In this document: positions 22,507 to 33,903 of the stretch, one piece after another
Layout: each line of letters begins with the position of its first letter
Numbering within the stretch: position 1 is the stretch's first letter
Assembly (NCBI GenBank): GCA_037447605.1
Contig: CM074808.1
Location: 2,822,407 to 2,886,406, forward strand
DNA length: 64,000 nt
Direction of reading: 5' to 3'
Source: Zygnema circumcarinatum
Lineage: Eukaryota; Streptophyta; Zygnematophyceae; Zygnematales; Zygnemataceae
Made by a program: the position numbers and the translations under genes
The notes under the pieces: generated by a model
Told to the model about the DNA's origin: nothing
Seen by the model: the letters and a program-made list of their open reading frames with translations, nothing else
Database searches by the model: none

Positions 22507-25500
22507 ATGACTGTCATAACAAGTGCCAGCGGCCTGCTGGCCATGCTGGACGAAGAGCAGGAGGCTCTGAAAGTGCACGCTTTGAAGAATCTGAATCGCT
22601 TGGTGGATCAATTCTGGGCGGAGATATCTGCAAACATTTCAAGCATGTAAGTAATTCCTTATTTTCTGGATATGGTGATTTTAACAACGTACGATGAAGA
22701 AAATAATTTCGTAGGTCATTTCACCGCTAGTTCATCAAGTCCTGCATAAGATTCTGGTTCTCCATCGTTTGAGTCCCATGTTCATAAAATCGCTTCCTTC
22801 TCCACGTAATCTACTTTACATCACAAAAATCTGTTAAGTGTTCTAAACGGGAAGGAATTGGTAGCTGGACTTAATCGGCTCAGGTTACATCGGCTCATAT
22901 GTCTTAGTGATGCCTTACATGCAGTGAAAGCCTGTACGAGGATGAGACTTTTGGACAAAGGGAGTTAGCGGCTCTGTTGGCTTCGAAGGTGAGCAGATTT
23001 CTTGCAGTCGTTGAAGTTTTTTCAAGAGTTCGTCCGTCTGCATTAATCTGCAACTCTGCATGACGGTGTTAGCCTCAATTGTGCAAGCAGTTATTAGTAC
23101 AGGCACCAACAAGGCCAATTTTCTCAATTTTCTCCAAATGATGAGTTTCTTCAGCGAAATCAATTTTTCGTTCGCTCATTATGTTCTGTGTGGAGCTTCT
23201 TCAAATCGTTGAAAATCCTCAATGTCTGAATTGTGACAACAGGTGTTCTATCATTTGGGGGAGTTGAATGATTCGTTGTCTTATGCGCTTGGAGCTGGCA
23301 GCCTTTTTGATGTTTCAGAGGAGTCAGAATATGTTCAGACTCTCGTCGGTGAGTTCTTTTCTTGGGTTTAACTAGCAGGGGGAAGTATACTTTAGCCTGT
23401 AGAGCAAGTTTTGCGGGGTAGCCGCTTAACTTTGTATGTTCATTCACGTGATCCTTGCCCGGTTACTCGAGCGAGTCTAAGTGTTGAACTCAGATATTAT
23501 CTAACTCAGGTGCTGATGTGTATGTGACCTTTCCTTGACTGTTAACTAGTGGATTAGCCTGTTTTAGACGAGGAATTTCCTGCCTAGTTTTTTGTGTGTT
23601 TGGACTTTTCTTCACAGCATGTATCTATCTAAAACCTTGCTCGGTGAACTGCAGCCAAGTGCATTGACGAGTATGTCGACGTCAGTATCAAGGCATTGGA
23701 AACTTCAGAGGAGCACCCTCCACCAGACCCTCGATTGGTGGCAATTGTCGAAAAGATGCTTGACAAGTATGAGTTTAACTCCCAGATTTGAATGTGCGGA
23801 TGAAAAAGACTTTTACTTTAAGGACTTGATATATTTCGAGTTGCTTCATTAGCCGATCCAGCTCATGGACTTTGCCGAACACAGCTATGTGAGGAGTAGA
23901 TATTGCGATGTTGATGACACTGACAAGTGGTTTGGTTTCTTACCCTTCGTTTGCAGGTGTGTTGCCGATGGTCAATTTCAGCAGGCAATCGGTATCGCCT
24001 TAGAGTGTCGGAGACTGGACAAGCTGGAGGAAGCAATTTTGAAGAGCTATGACATTTCTGGCCATCTTGCTTACACACTACGTGTCTCCCAGACCCTCGT
24101 GAACCGGAGAGAGTTCCGTCAATCGGTAAGGGGGGGCTTATTTAGAAACACGGACTTAGAACTTGACCTTCGCTTTGGTGAATAATTCAACTCTAATTGC
24201 ATTCATTACGTTTGCGCACTTTGCCTATGAGTGATCTTAAACTGAAATGAGAAGATTGTTTAATTACAAATTTGGTTGCTAATCACTGAGAACTGTAGAT
24301 TAGTAGCTCGCTCCTGTTGGGCATGTTACTATTTTTTGCGCTTCCATTTCTCCCATGCTCCTTTATGTTTTTGCCGTTTCGTAGTGCAATCCATACTGAC
24401 GTTTCAGCTTTCATTTGTTTGTAGGTCTTGCGCCTGCTTGTCAAACTATACGAGCAGTCGTCTTCACCGGACTATGTTAGCATTTGCCAGTGTCTGATGT
24501 TTCTCGAGGATCCGGGAAGTGTTGCTGCCATCCTTGACAAGCTGCTACGTGGTACCACGGTAAGCTGCAGCAAAGCAATCTGATTATGGGATGAGGCTTC
24601 TTGTTAAGAAGAGTACCATATTCCATTGAACTCTGCACTGTTCAATTGGAACCTTGTCATGTTTCTCCCTGTTTTATCGTTTACGATTCTACTAATGTTT
24701 GAGATGTTTCTGATTCTTTTTGATGAAAGACTCTGAATGCTGCTGTATTTCAACAGCTTGGCAAAGCTCCTATTCCATGATTTGGTAGTTGTACCTGGAA
24801 GCCTGTGGTTCCTATTTTCTATGAAGGAGGAAGACAGATATTGAGCACTCATCTAGTGGGCTGTGTGGCACAGGACGAGAATTTGCTGGCCTATCAGGTT
24901 GCATTCGACCTTTTTGAAAACGAATTTCAGCAGTTTTTGCTCAATGTCCGTGACCTTCTTCCAGATCCGCGCGTTCCTGCCACTGCAGTGCCTCCTCTAT
25001 CCCAAGGAGACCCTGATCCAGTGTCAATAGTTGACGAGCCCTCAAGTCAGGCTCCAACTACTGAAGCTGCCGAGGATGGGCATTCTGCGATGGAAACTGA
25101 AGAAATAACAGCAAATGCTGGCAAAGAGGAGCCTGCCGTACCACCAACAGATGAATCAATGCGCCCTCCTCAGACAGGGGCTGAGTCAGAGCATGCAGTA
25201 GGTGCAGCAGTTGGATCGAATGATGAGGTCTCGGCACCTGCTCCTGTGGAGACTTCGGGATTGTCCAGTGAGGTCCTTCAGTATGCGGACAGGCTTGGGA
25301 AATTGAAGGGAATTCTTTCGGGGGAAACACCTATCAGCTTGACGTTGCAGTTTCTGTATAGTCATAACAAGTAAGATTTTTCGCTCCTTGAGGATCGGCC
25401 GTTTTGACTGCCTATGAAGATTTTCCTTCGTTGCGGGAAAACTTGACAACTGTCAATCAGGATAAATGCGTCTTTTTCTTAATGTCGAGTTTTTTTGCGG

Positions 25501-28500
25501 TGCATGTCTTCCAGGTCAGATTTGTTAATATTGAAGAACATCAAGCAGTCTGTGGAGATGCGAAACAGTGTTTGCCATAGCGCAACCATATTTTCCAATG
25601 CACTGATGCACGGTGGCACAACTGTGGATACTTTCCTCCGCGAAAACTTGGTAAGAAACTCAGTCATCTGAGATGCCAAGTCTGTACGATTCCTCCTCTG
25701 TAGAATATGCTGTTGACTGTCCTATAAGACATTTTCTATGCAGGAAGTTCTTTACCATACTTGTCTGTTCCGTGCATGTCTTAACCGAAGTTTTCATCTC
25801 TACTTCAGGATTGGTTGAGCCGTGCCACGAACTGGGCAAAGTTCAGTGCTACTGCTGGTCTTGGAGTCATTCACAGAGGCCATTTGCAGCAGGGCCGCTC
25901 CTTGATGGCTCCTTATTTACCACAAAATGGAACTAGTGGTAGCCCATTCTCGGAGGGAGGGGCTTTGTATGCACTCGGCCTCATTCATGCCAACCATGGA
26001 GAGGGCATTAAGCAGTTTTTATTGGAAAGCCTAAGGAACACAAGCAATGAGGTACGACCGGACAAATGCTGGTTGTCACATCCTCAATTGTTGTTCCTCT
26101 CTGTCCTGTACCTGGTTTTGTTGTCAAGGTGTTAAAATGCAGGAGAATTTCCGTCGCATGGAATCGATTTGCTCTCCCGATGACGAGGTTACATTTATAG
26201 ATTGACTCATGGGCACAAAGCTGATTTACTGGCAGGTTATCCAACACGGTGCCTGTCTTGGATTAGGGCTTGCGGCTCTTGGAACAGCAGATGAAGAAGT
26301 GTATGAAGATGTGAAGAGTGTATTGTATACAGACAGTGCTGTTGCGGGAGAGGCGGCCGGCATCAGTATGGGTCTCCTCATGGTCGGCACTGCAAGTGAG
26401 AAGGCTGGAGAGATGTTGGCTTACGCCCATGATACACAGCATGAGAAAATCATCAGGTAAGGCCTGTCTACCTTCTTTCATGGTTGGTAGAATCTACAGG
26501 CTAAGATAGTAGTCGGTGTTCAATATGTTCTTTGGTGTTCAATATTAAGAATGTCGCTCTTGACGCATATAAGACAGGTTCTCTATATCTGGAAGTTGGT
26601 AACTTGCATGAATGAGGTTGGTGTTATAATTGCCGACTTCTCTACCTGTATTCCAAGCACTGACGTGTTGAGTAGTCGGTGCTGCATTGCTAATGAGCCC
26701 TTTGTTAACTAGTCCGTAATCTGCCTCGTTGATGGGTGACAGAGGCTTGGCTCTCGGAATAGCTTTAGTTGTGTATGGCCGGGAAGAAGAGGCAGATACC
26801 TTGATTGAGCAGATGACCAGAGACCAGGATCCCATTCTGCGATATGGAGGGATGTACGCCCTCGGAATGGCTTATAGAGGAACAGCAAATAATGGCGCCA
26901 TCAGACAGCTCCTGCATTTTGCTGTATCGGATGTAAGCGATGATGTACGAAGAGCAGCAGTACTGTCTCTTGGCTTTGTCCTTTGCTCCGAGCCTGAGCA
27001 GGTAGGTTACTCTGTCTGAGTTTTGGTAACACTTGTGTGGGCAGGGGTACGTCAAACACAATATCAGACCTTGTTTCCTTTAGCAAATGGTGGAGTCTCC
27101 TCACTATCATTTTTCTCACCTACGCTTATCTGTGTTGTGCTTTTGACCAGCCTCTTCCTGTAAATTGAGGTCATGGATGTGATGAGCCTCCAAAAAGTTG
27201 CATGTGAGCGCGCTACATGTGTATCTAGCACGCATTCGTGATCAGTTTACAACCTTTCTTTTCGGTATTGAGTATGATTTGTGTCGTTGACCTTGCAGAT
27301 GCCTCGAATTGTTTCACTTCTTTCCGAGTCCTACAATGCGCATGTGCGTTATGGAGCAGCCTTGGCTGTCGGAATTTCTTGTGCTGGCACGGGATTGAGT
27401 GAAGCTATCGGTTTGATTGAACCTTTAACTACAGACGCAGTTGACTTTGTGCGTCAAGGAGCGCTGCTGGCCATGGCCATGGTGCTCATGCAGACTACAG
27501 AGGAGCGCGAACCGCGGGTTGGCACATTCAGGTGATGTCGAACTTTTAGCAAACAATGCATCCACTTGTTGGTCAATTTATTTACTTTTTTTCACTTTAT
27601 TTAGTCAATTTCACTGTAAAGAATGGAATGAGTATTTTAGGGCGTCTCGTCACTTCTTTCAGAACGAGTGTGATGCATGTCTTCGGACCACCTTGCTCAA
27701 TTGAGTGGCTCGTTCTTCGTTTGCGTCTAATCCGTTTTCCATTGGTGAATGTACACATTCATATCAATGCACAGCATGCAATAGGTATGCTGCATGCTGC
27801 TGAACGTGTGCTGCTGAGCTTCTTGCTTCTGCAGGCGACAGCTGGACAAGATCATTGCGGACAAGCATGAAGACACGATGAGCAAGATGGGCGCCATTTT
27901 GGCATGCGGCATTCTGGATGCAGGGGGGCGCAATGTCACTATAAGCTTGAGGTCTAAGACGGGTCATGACCGGATCATGGCCATGGTGGGAATGGCAGTC
28001 TTCACGCAGTTCTGGTATTGGTATCCGCTCATCTACTTTATAAGCCTTGCGTTCGCCCCCACCGCATTCATAGGCTTACAGCAAGACCTCAAGATGCCAA
28101 AGTTTGAATTTATCTCCGACTGTAGACCCTCTCTCTTCCGGTATCCTCCACCTGCCTCGTCTCAATCGTCTGCCCCAGCTGTCAAGGTGCCCACGGCAGT
28201 CCTTTCCACAGCTATCCGTGCGAAAAGCAAGGCGAAGAAGGAAGCAGAGGCGAAATTGGAGAAAGCGAAGGAGAAGAAGGAGAAGGAAATGGAAGATGTC
28301 AAGGTGGCGGGTGAACGAGGATCTGCTCCAACAGATGGGAGTGAAGAGAGCCAAAGAGGCAGTGGTGATGCAATGGAGGTGAGAGTTTCACAGAGTTGGT
28401 TCGGCTTCTTGGGTGTAGATACACTGCCAGTTGATCGCCTGAGTTGACTTGAAATCATTACAGGGTCTTTCAGTTCATTACACTTTATTCCATCAAGCAC

Positions 28501-28879
28501 AGAGCGCTCCACTTCCGATGCTCACTGTCTGCTCTTTCTGAATCCACAGGTGGATGCTGCTTCCGGAAAGAAGGCAGGCAAGAAGGAGAACCCGGAACCG
28601 AGTTTTGAAGTGCTTGAAAACCCGGCCCGTGTGCTTCCTGCCCAGGACAAGTACATCAAGTTCCCCCCCGACTGCCGGTATGTGCCTCTGAAAGCAGTGC
28701 ACTCAGGCTTCGTGATGCTCAAAAATCGGCAAAGAGAAGAGCCGGAGGAGCTGGTTGCCAACGATGCCCCGGTCGGTGCTGCCGACAGCGGCCACAGGGG
28801 CGCGGCGGCCGGGCAGGGGGCCGCCCAAGATGAGGACGAACCCCCTCCCCCGGAGGCGTTCGAGTATGGCTCCTCTTGA
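22507..28879 (+). CDS. RPN2: 26S proteasome regulatory subunit RPN2/PSMD1 (1062 aa)
   Basis: Fourteen exons: 22507-22646, 22925-22988, 23243-23348, 23655-23766, 23957-24125, 24425-24559, 24874-25370, 25515-25650, 25809-26051, 26236-26456, 26743-27001, 27299-27531, 27835-28378, 28550-28879. All are in phase (3189 nt). RPN2 is the largest non-ATPase scaffold of the 19S base and docks RPN10/RPN13 and RPN1-side factors. Markers include IECR-like [41 protein letters not shown], and the proteasome/cyclosome repeats ([61 protein letters not shown]). It also has [15 protein letters not shown], a Lys/Glu-rich acidic linker, and a conserved C-terminal [16 protein letters not shown]. Length is slightly above Arabidopsis RPN2 (about 1000 aa), mostly from the exon 7 and exon 14 linkers. 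Confidence is very high. Confidence 0.98.
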
Positions 28880-29777
28880 GCAGGGAGGGAGGGAGGCAGC
28901 GCAGCTGCAGGGACCGAGGAGGGTAGGGGTAGGGGGGCTGTGAATGTATTGAATTTTGGAAATTTAGGCTGAATATGGCTCGCTTGTTCATGGCATCGCC
29001 ACGGGGTCTGCTCCCTGTGTAAGCGTGCATTTGCCGTGGTCCATGTTCACGAGAGTCATGCCTTTTGAGATTATGATGTGCTTCTCTCGTCTGTCACAAT
29101 GGCTCACGTTTGGCCGATGACATGTTGTAGTGGTGGTGCTCGAGCAGTGCCGGTGGCCCTAAATGCTTGTTGAAGATGGTGGGCAGTTAATTCAACGCCA
29201 GGATTTCTTACTCTTCAGGGAGAGAATTCTTGATTTAAAAACAGCTAAGAAGCAGGAGCAGTGCCGTATGCTGATCGTCTTCCTAAAGAGAAACTGGGGC
29301 TCCTAGAAACCCATCCATCGGCCACGCTCTGAAGAAAAGTTGCCTTTGCAACAAGAAGATGGCATCTGTGCCTGTGAAAGCGAGTGTCCTAGAAGCTCAC
29401 AGTGAACATTTGAAGCCTCGAGTGATCGTATCCTGGCCGTCCGTTCGCATCCGACGGTGTAAAATCCTTCGTGCAGAAGTTTCCTGCCGTCCAAAATCTG
29501 CCCGTCCCTGCGCCTTTCCCGTTGGTTTGAAAACGGAGGGCGGTCGCAACGGCCCGGCGAGAAAGAGCCGCCGCCGAGCAAGGCTGAAGGCTGCAAGGCC
29601 ATGGCGGCTGCTGGCAGGAGGCGGGCATGGCGGCAGGCTTGAGAGCTGCCTCTCAGCTTTCTGGCACCGCCAGTGCCATCGCCAATTGATACTGTCGGAT
29701 ACGCATTGCAGAAGGCACTTGGAGAGGCATCAGACGGCTGATATTCACAGGTTTTATGCAGATTGGAGGGCCAGAAC
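28880..29777. other. intergenic, RPN2 3' flank to VHL-like promoter
   Basis: Holds the RPN2 3' region (a GGGAGG-rich patch at about 28880-28900) and the upstream region of the VHL-like gene. An open frame at 29359-29862 overlaps the next gene's start in another frame and shows no family similarity. Confidence 0.4.
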
Positions 29778-31614
29778 ATGGCGACTAGGGGCTATGAGCT
29801 CGTTTCTTTACAAAACGATAGTAGTTTGGCGGGATTTTTGGAAAAAGCTTCAGCTGTGGTGAAGTCCGGTCCAAGCAGAACATCTACAAATGTCACATTT
29901 GCGAACTCTACCGATACTACAGTGCAGACCTTCTGGTTCAACTATCAGGGAGAAAAGGTGTAAACTGCAAACCTCCTGTCTAATTGACTCAAAAGTAGCC
30001 CCTGGGTTAGGTTATTTTGGGAATTCATTTCATTGGCCTTCGCAGCGTATGCTGCATTTTCAAAGCAGGTTCGAGTTATTGCTTATGCTTTCCTTGACGT
30101 ATTCTGCTTCGTAATAATGTTCAGTAGAGGTCCCTGCCTCTTTATGCTGTCACTGAGATGTATAGGGATATCTAGTGCGTTTGCAGGTGCCGTATCAGAC
30201 GATCAAACCTGGCAAACAGTATGTCCAACCTACATATGTACTTCATCCTTGGTGTTTTGAAGATGCAATCACACGTCAGCCTTTGGTTGTGAGCAAGAAA
30301 CTGGTAAGTATCCGTCACGACGGACCAACGATTTTATGATTTTTATGCCAACGATTTTCAAAAACAGTATACATGCACTTCGAAAAATCCAGTCTCGCGC
30401 AATAAGGCTTCACTCAGCAGTACACGCAAAAATCACAATGTCAGCGTCGCTCAGTCAGCGTTAGTACTCTCATGTCGAAATCGCTCTTGTACTAAAAAAG
30501 GTCATTGCTGAGTAAAAAGCTCGCCATAAGTACTGCATGCATCCTGCCACATTTAACGTGCATGTATTAGCTGCAAGTAAATTCACACGTGTCTACCGTC
30601 CAGGCACAAGCTGTAATTAAAGCAAAAACTATAGTTGATGTTAAATTGTCTGATGGATCTGGATTGCTGATGCTACTGGATTTTGCTGGAGAACTTCTCA
30701 CCTTTTGGTAGCTGTTGACGCGTGATGTAGGTAGTGTTTCCAGACGACGCAGCACAGAGTGTGATGACTATTAGTCGCCCCGTGGAGATTGAGTGGACCC
30801 AGGAAAACCATGCGCGGTTCCCTCCGGATTTTCAATCAGCCGTCAGGGAGCTGCTGCTTTGTTATCATCGATCCAGCTCAATGTTTCAAGTTTGCAAGTC
30901 AATAAATTCCCTGAATCTCGATGTACGTGCATCCTTCTTTTAGGACTGGATCTCATTTCCATATTTAGGTTCACGTGATGAGCTTGGGCATAATGCATGT
31001 GGGAAAGAAATCACGACTTCCTTTACAATGACAAGATCACGTTACCTGAACATTTTCGGACATTGAGATTATCATGACGTCTATCCAGGTTTGTTGTTAT
31101 CAGTGTTTACAGAAGGGAGGACATAGATGAGTTGACCTTATGCTTGCAACACTGTGAATACCTCAGCAAAAGGTTACAAACCATAGACTTGAGCTCATTG
31201 AGTGGGATAATGCCATTAGTCCTCTAGGATCTTCTACTGATTATTGCGAGTCAGTAGAAATTGAATATGGAAGAATACCTTGAGGTGGTTGTGAATGGTT
31301 TCTAAGATATTGAATGTTTAGGACAGTAAAAAGCACCAAAAGAGTTTCCGGCGCACTCATCTTCCTAGCAGTAGGCCTCCGCTGCCAATGCCATTACCAG
31401 CATCTGTAATTCACACAATAACTTTCTCACGCCATGTGAACTCCTTTGCTGTGTGATGCAGGCCAACGATTCGCAAGATGACAGTGCGCTAAAAAATGGA
31501 TACAAGGTGCGAACGAGTGGCCTGTTTGGTAAAGTACCATCAGATGTGCTTTTCATTATTATCAAACGATCTGCACCGAAGGTTCTCGACGTTGATGTGA
31601 GAGTTTCCACATAG
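29778..31614 (+). CDS. VHL-like beta-domain protein (about 213 aa)
   Basis: Four exons: 29778-29957, 30187-30303, 30731-30922, 31462-31614, phase 0 at every junction (642 nt). Residues about 37-105 resemble the von Hippel-Lindau beta domain: NVTFANSTDTTVQTFWFNYQG, VPYQTIKPGKQY, then TYVLHPWCFEDA and VVFPD. Aligned by eye to human VHL, the five residues that hold hydroxyproline (Trp88, Tyr98, Ser111, His115, Trp117) correspond to Trp, Tyr, Thr, His and Trp. C-terminal to this are FPPDFQSAVRELLLCYHR and GLFGKVPSDVLFIIIKR, seen in plant VHL-domain proteins. The animal elongin-binding motif (TLxxxCLxxV) is not obvious. In animals VHL recognises prolyl-hydroxylated HIF for ubiquitination. Plants lack HIF, so the target here is unknown. 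Exons 1-3 are well supported; exon 4 is likely. Confidence 0.8.
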
Positions 31615-32338
31615 CGCAGGTCAACGAGTTTATGATTCCCAGCGAAGGCCTGTTCACTGGAATTTCATTTCAATTATCATTCAAAAAACTTCATGTCCTT
31701 ATTTTGGTCGGGTTGATTCATTAAGAACAAAGTACCTCCTTCAGATGGCCCAGCCATTTTCATTTATGACCCTTCAGTCGCAGGCGAACGACGTTTCAGA
31801 TAATGATGTCCTGTTATTTTTTTTGCAATGAAATGCCTTAAGATAAATCCCGGCTCCCTTGGTGCTTTTTCTTATCTCGCTATGATGAGTCTGCGTCTGC
31901 TTTGACCTCAAAACTATTGAGCTCGTGTTCAGGCATCCGCCCCAGTATATGAAAGCTATAAAATTTAAAATGTCACAGCTTTGCATCTATCACCGCATTT
32001 TTCAAACCCAATACCGTCGTCTCCCTCATACTTAGCCAAGATAGCATCACGTCGAGAACTGCCCTCCAACAGGATCATCGGAAACTTGACCAGCAGAGGC
32101 GCAGGAAGACGAGCCCGCCAGTTGCCCCCCCAATATAATACAGAATATCAAAACCGCCACGATCGTCTCTGGCCAGCAGAAGCCCTGGCGGGCGTGTTCA
32201 AGGTAGAAACTGACTACAGTGTTGAACCTCGCCTTAAGCAGTCCCGCAGCGGCGTGTTGCATGCCTGCCCTTCCAGAGAGATGTCCCCCCTCCCGCGCTA
32301 GAGTGCTCCAGCGAGCTATAGCACGAGCTTGCTGAAGA
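31615..32338. other. intergenic, VHL-like 3' flank
   Basis: No family similarity in any frame. The open frames around 31981-32301 (+) and 32047-32262 (-) look like chance. Confidence 0.35.
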
Positions 32339-32381
32339 GGGGGGGAAGGAGGGAGGGAGGGAGGGAGGGGAGGAGAGGGGC
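32339..32381. repeat. (GGGA)n purine tract
   Basis: GGGAGGGAGGGA-type simple sequence on the + strand, just upstream of a pentanucleotide array. Confidence 0.85.
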
Positions 32382-32469
32382 CGAGGCGGCGCCCAGTCGC
32401 CCCCTTCCCCCCGCCGAGTCATCGATCGATGCTCATTTGGCGCGCGAGTTGCGGTCCGCGCTCTCTGTT

Positions 32470-32656
32470 ACGTCACGTCACGCCACGCCACGTCACGTCA
32501 CGTCACATCGAGTCACGTCGTATCACATCACGTCGCATGACGTTATATCACGTCACGTCACGTCACGTCACGTCACCTCATGTCATGTCATGTCATGTCA
32601 TGTCATGTCATGTCATGTCATGTCATGTCACGTCATGTCATGTCATGTCATGTCAC
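32470..32656. repeat. pentanucleotide array: CGTCA block fused to TGTCA block
   Basis: From 32470 to about 32575 the unit is mostly CGTCA with variants (CGCCA, CATCA, CATGA). From about 32576 to 32656 it is almost pure TGTCA with CGTCA interruptions (near 32630 and at the end). The two units differ by a single CpG to TpG change in phase, so this is one array with two states. Short Met/Ser/Cys/His repeat peptides in all frames are by-products. Confidence 0.95.
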
Positions 32657-33903
32657 GGGCGCTGGCAGTGATGGCGGCAGCGGCGGCAGGAAGGGCTCGA
32701 GGAGGCCAACGGGTATGGGCTATGGGGGGTGGGCGGGGGGTGGCTGCGGGCAGGCGGATGCTGTAGGGAGAGGAAAATGGGGCTTCGCCGACTGGGGCCA
32801 AATGCTGCTACTCAAGGAACTCTGGTTGGATCTAAGGTCCTTCGAAAGGTTGTTCTCGCCACTTTATCTTTGTTGTTTTTGCAGCTCTCAACTTGCAACC
32901 ACAAATACCATCCGTAATCAACGGTTGAAGCAACTTATTTTCCGGAGAAGTTTTCATGTGTCATACGGTTTCTGGCTTCTCTTGCTTCGCATCTTGCTTC
33001 CATCCTCAGTTCGGCGTTAGTGTCGGTTAAATTGTCGCAAACGACCTCGTTGGACTCCGGTTAGCGACAACTTTATAGCAAACGGCCTTTTGAACACTTC
33101 TTTTATGATGGAGCACGCGCTTGCTGAAGTTCGATGAGGAGGCACATGGCGGACTGTCTGTTGAGAAAAAAAATGTAAATGTCCATCCCAGTTACGTGTA
33201 TTAGACTACTTAAGGAACCTGTCCTGCTGCACGCAAGCAAAAACTGCTGTAATGAACACATACGTCGCCTTCGCGAGGGGAAAAGTGAGGAAAGACAGTG
33301 GGAAGTGGGTCGCTTTCCTCCCCTTTGCACACACTCATAGCCACAAGTGGACGATTACACTGACTGACTTCCCGCCATGCACTCCTTACAAAGGACAGTC
33401 GCTGCATTCAGATTCAAATGCCCATCTACGCTTGAGGCGGATCCACAGCTTATTGGCGACCGCTTATTTCCTCACTGTAGTCAACACTGCCGGTGTTGTT
33501 AAGGCCAGGAACCAGAGATTAGGTTGCACCTAAGGGTTTTTTATTGACTTCGAAACACCAACAAGTAAGCAAAATCTCCCTACTCAATTCTACGGCCTCC
33601 TTTCATCTCCATCCAGCCGAGGTCCAGACCTGATCCCGACTACAAGTACAGCGGCTGCCCCTAAGGCTTGACCCTCCCTGTAGCCGCTTTAGGCGGATTC
33701 ATGGCTCCGGCTGCGAGCAAGAGGTTCCTCCGCGTGAACTGCCAGATCCCCCCCTCGTACAAGAATGAATATCGCCCTTAAAGCACCAGTTTAATGCACC
33801 ATTTTGCCAACTTCTAACGAATGGGGTGCCTCGTCTTCTGAATACTGTGAAGCTTGAGGGGTCTCTGAGAAAGCGCACCTTCAGTGTGTACACAGGAGTG
33901 GCT
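32657..33903. other. intergenic between convergent VHL-like and TAF5 genes
   Basis: GC-rich for the first 150 bp, then ordinary composition. No conserved coding block, RNA or transposon end was found. Confidence 0.4.

Noticed and set aside
29359-29862. 167-aa frame before the VHL-like gene
   Set aside because: Overlaps the first exon of the VHL-like gene in another frame; no family similarity.
32429-33020. Met/Ser/Cys/His repeat peptides
   Set aside because: Translation of the pentanucleotide array.
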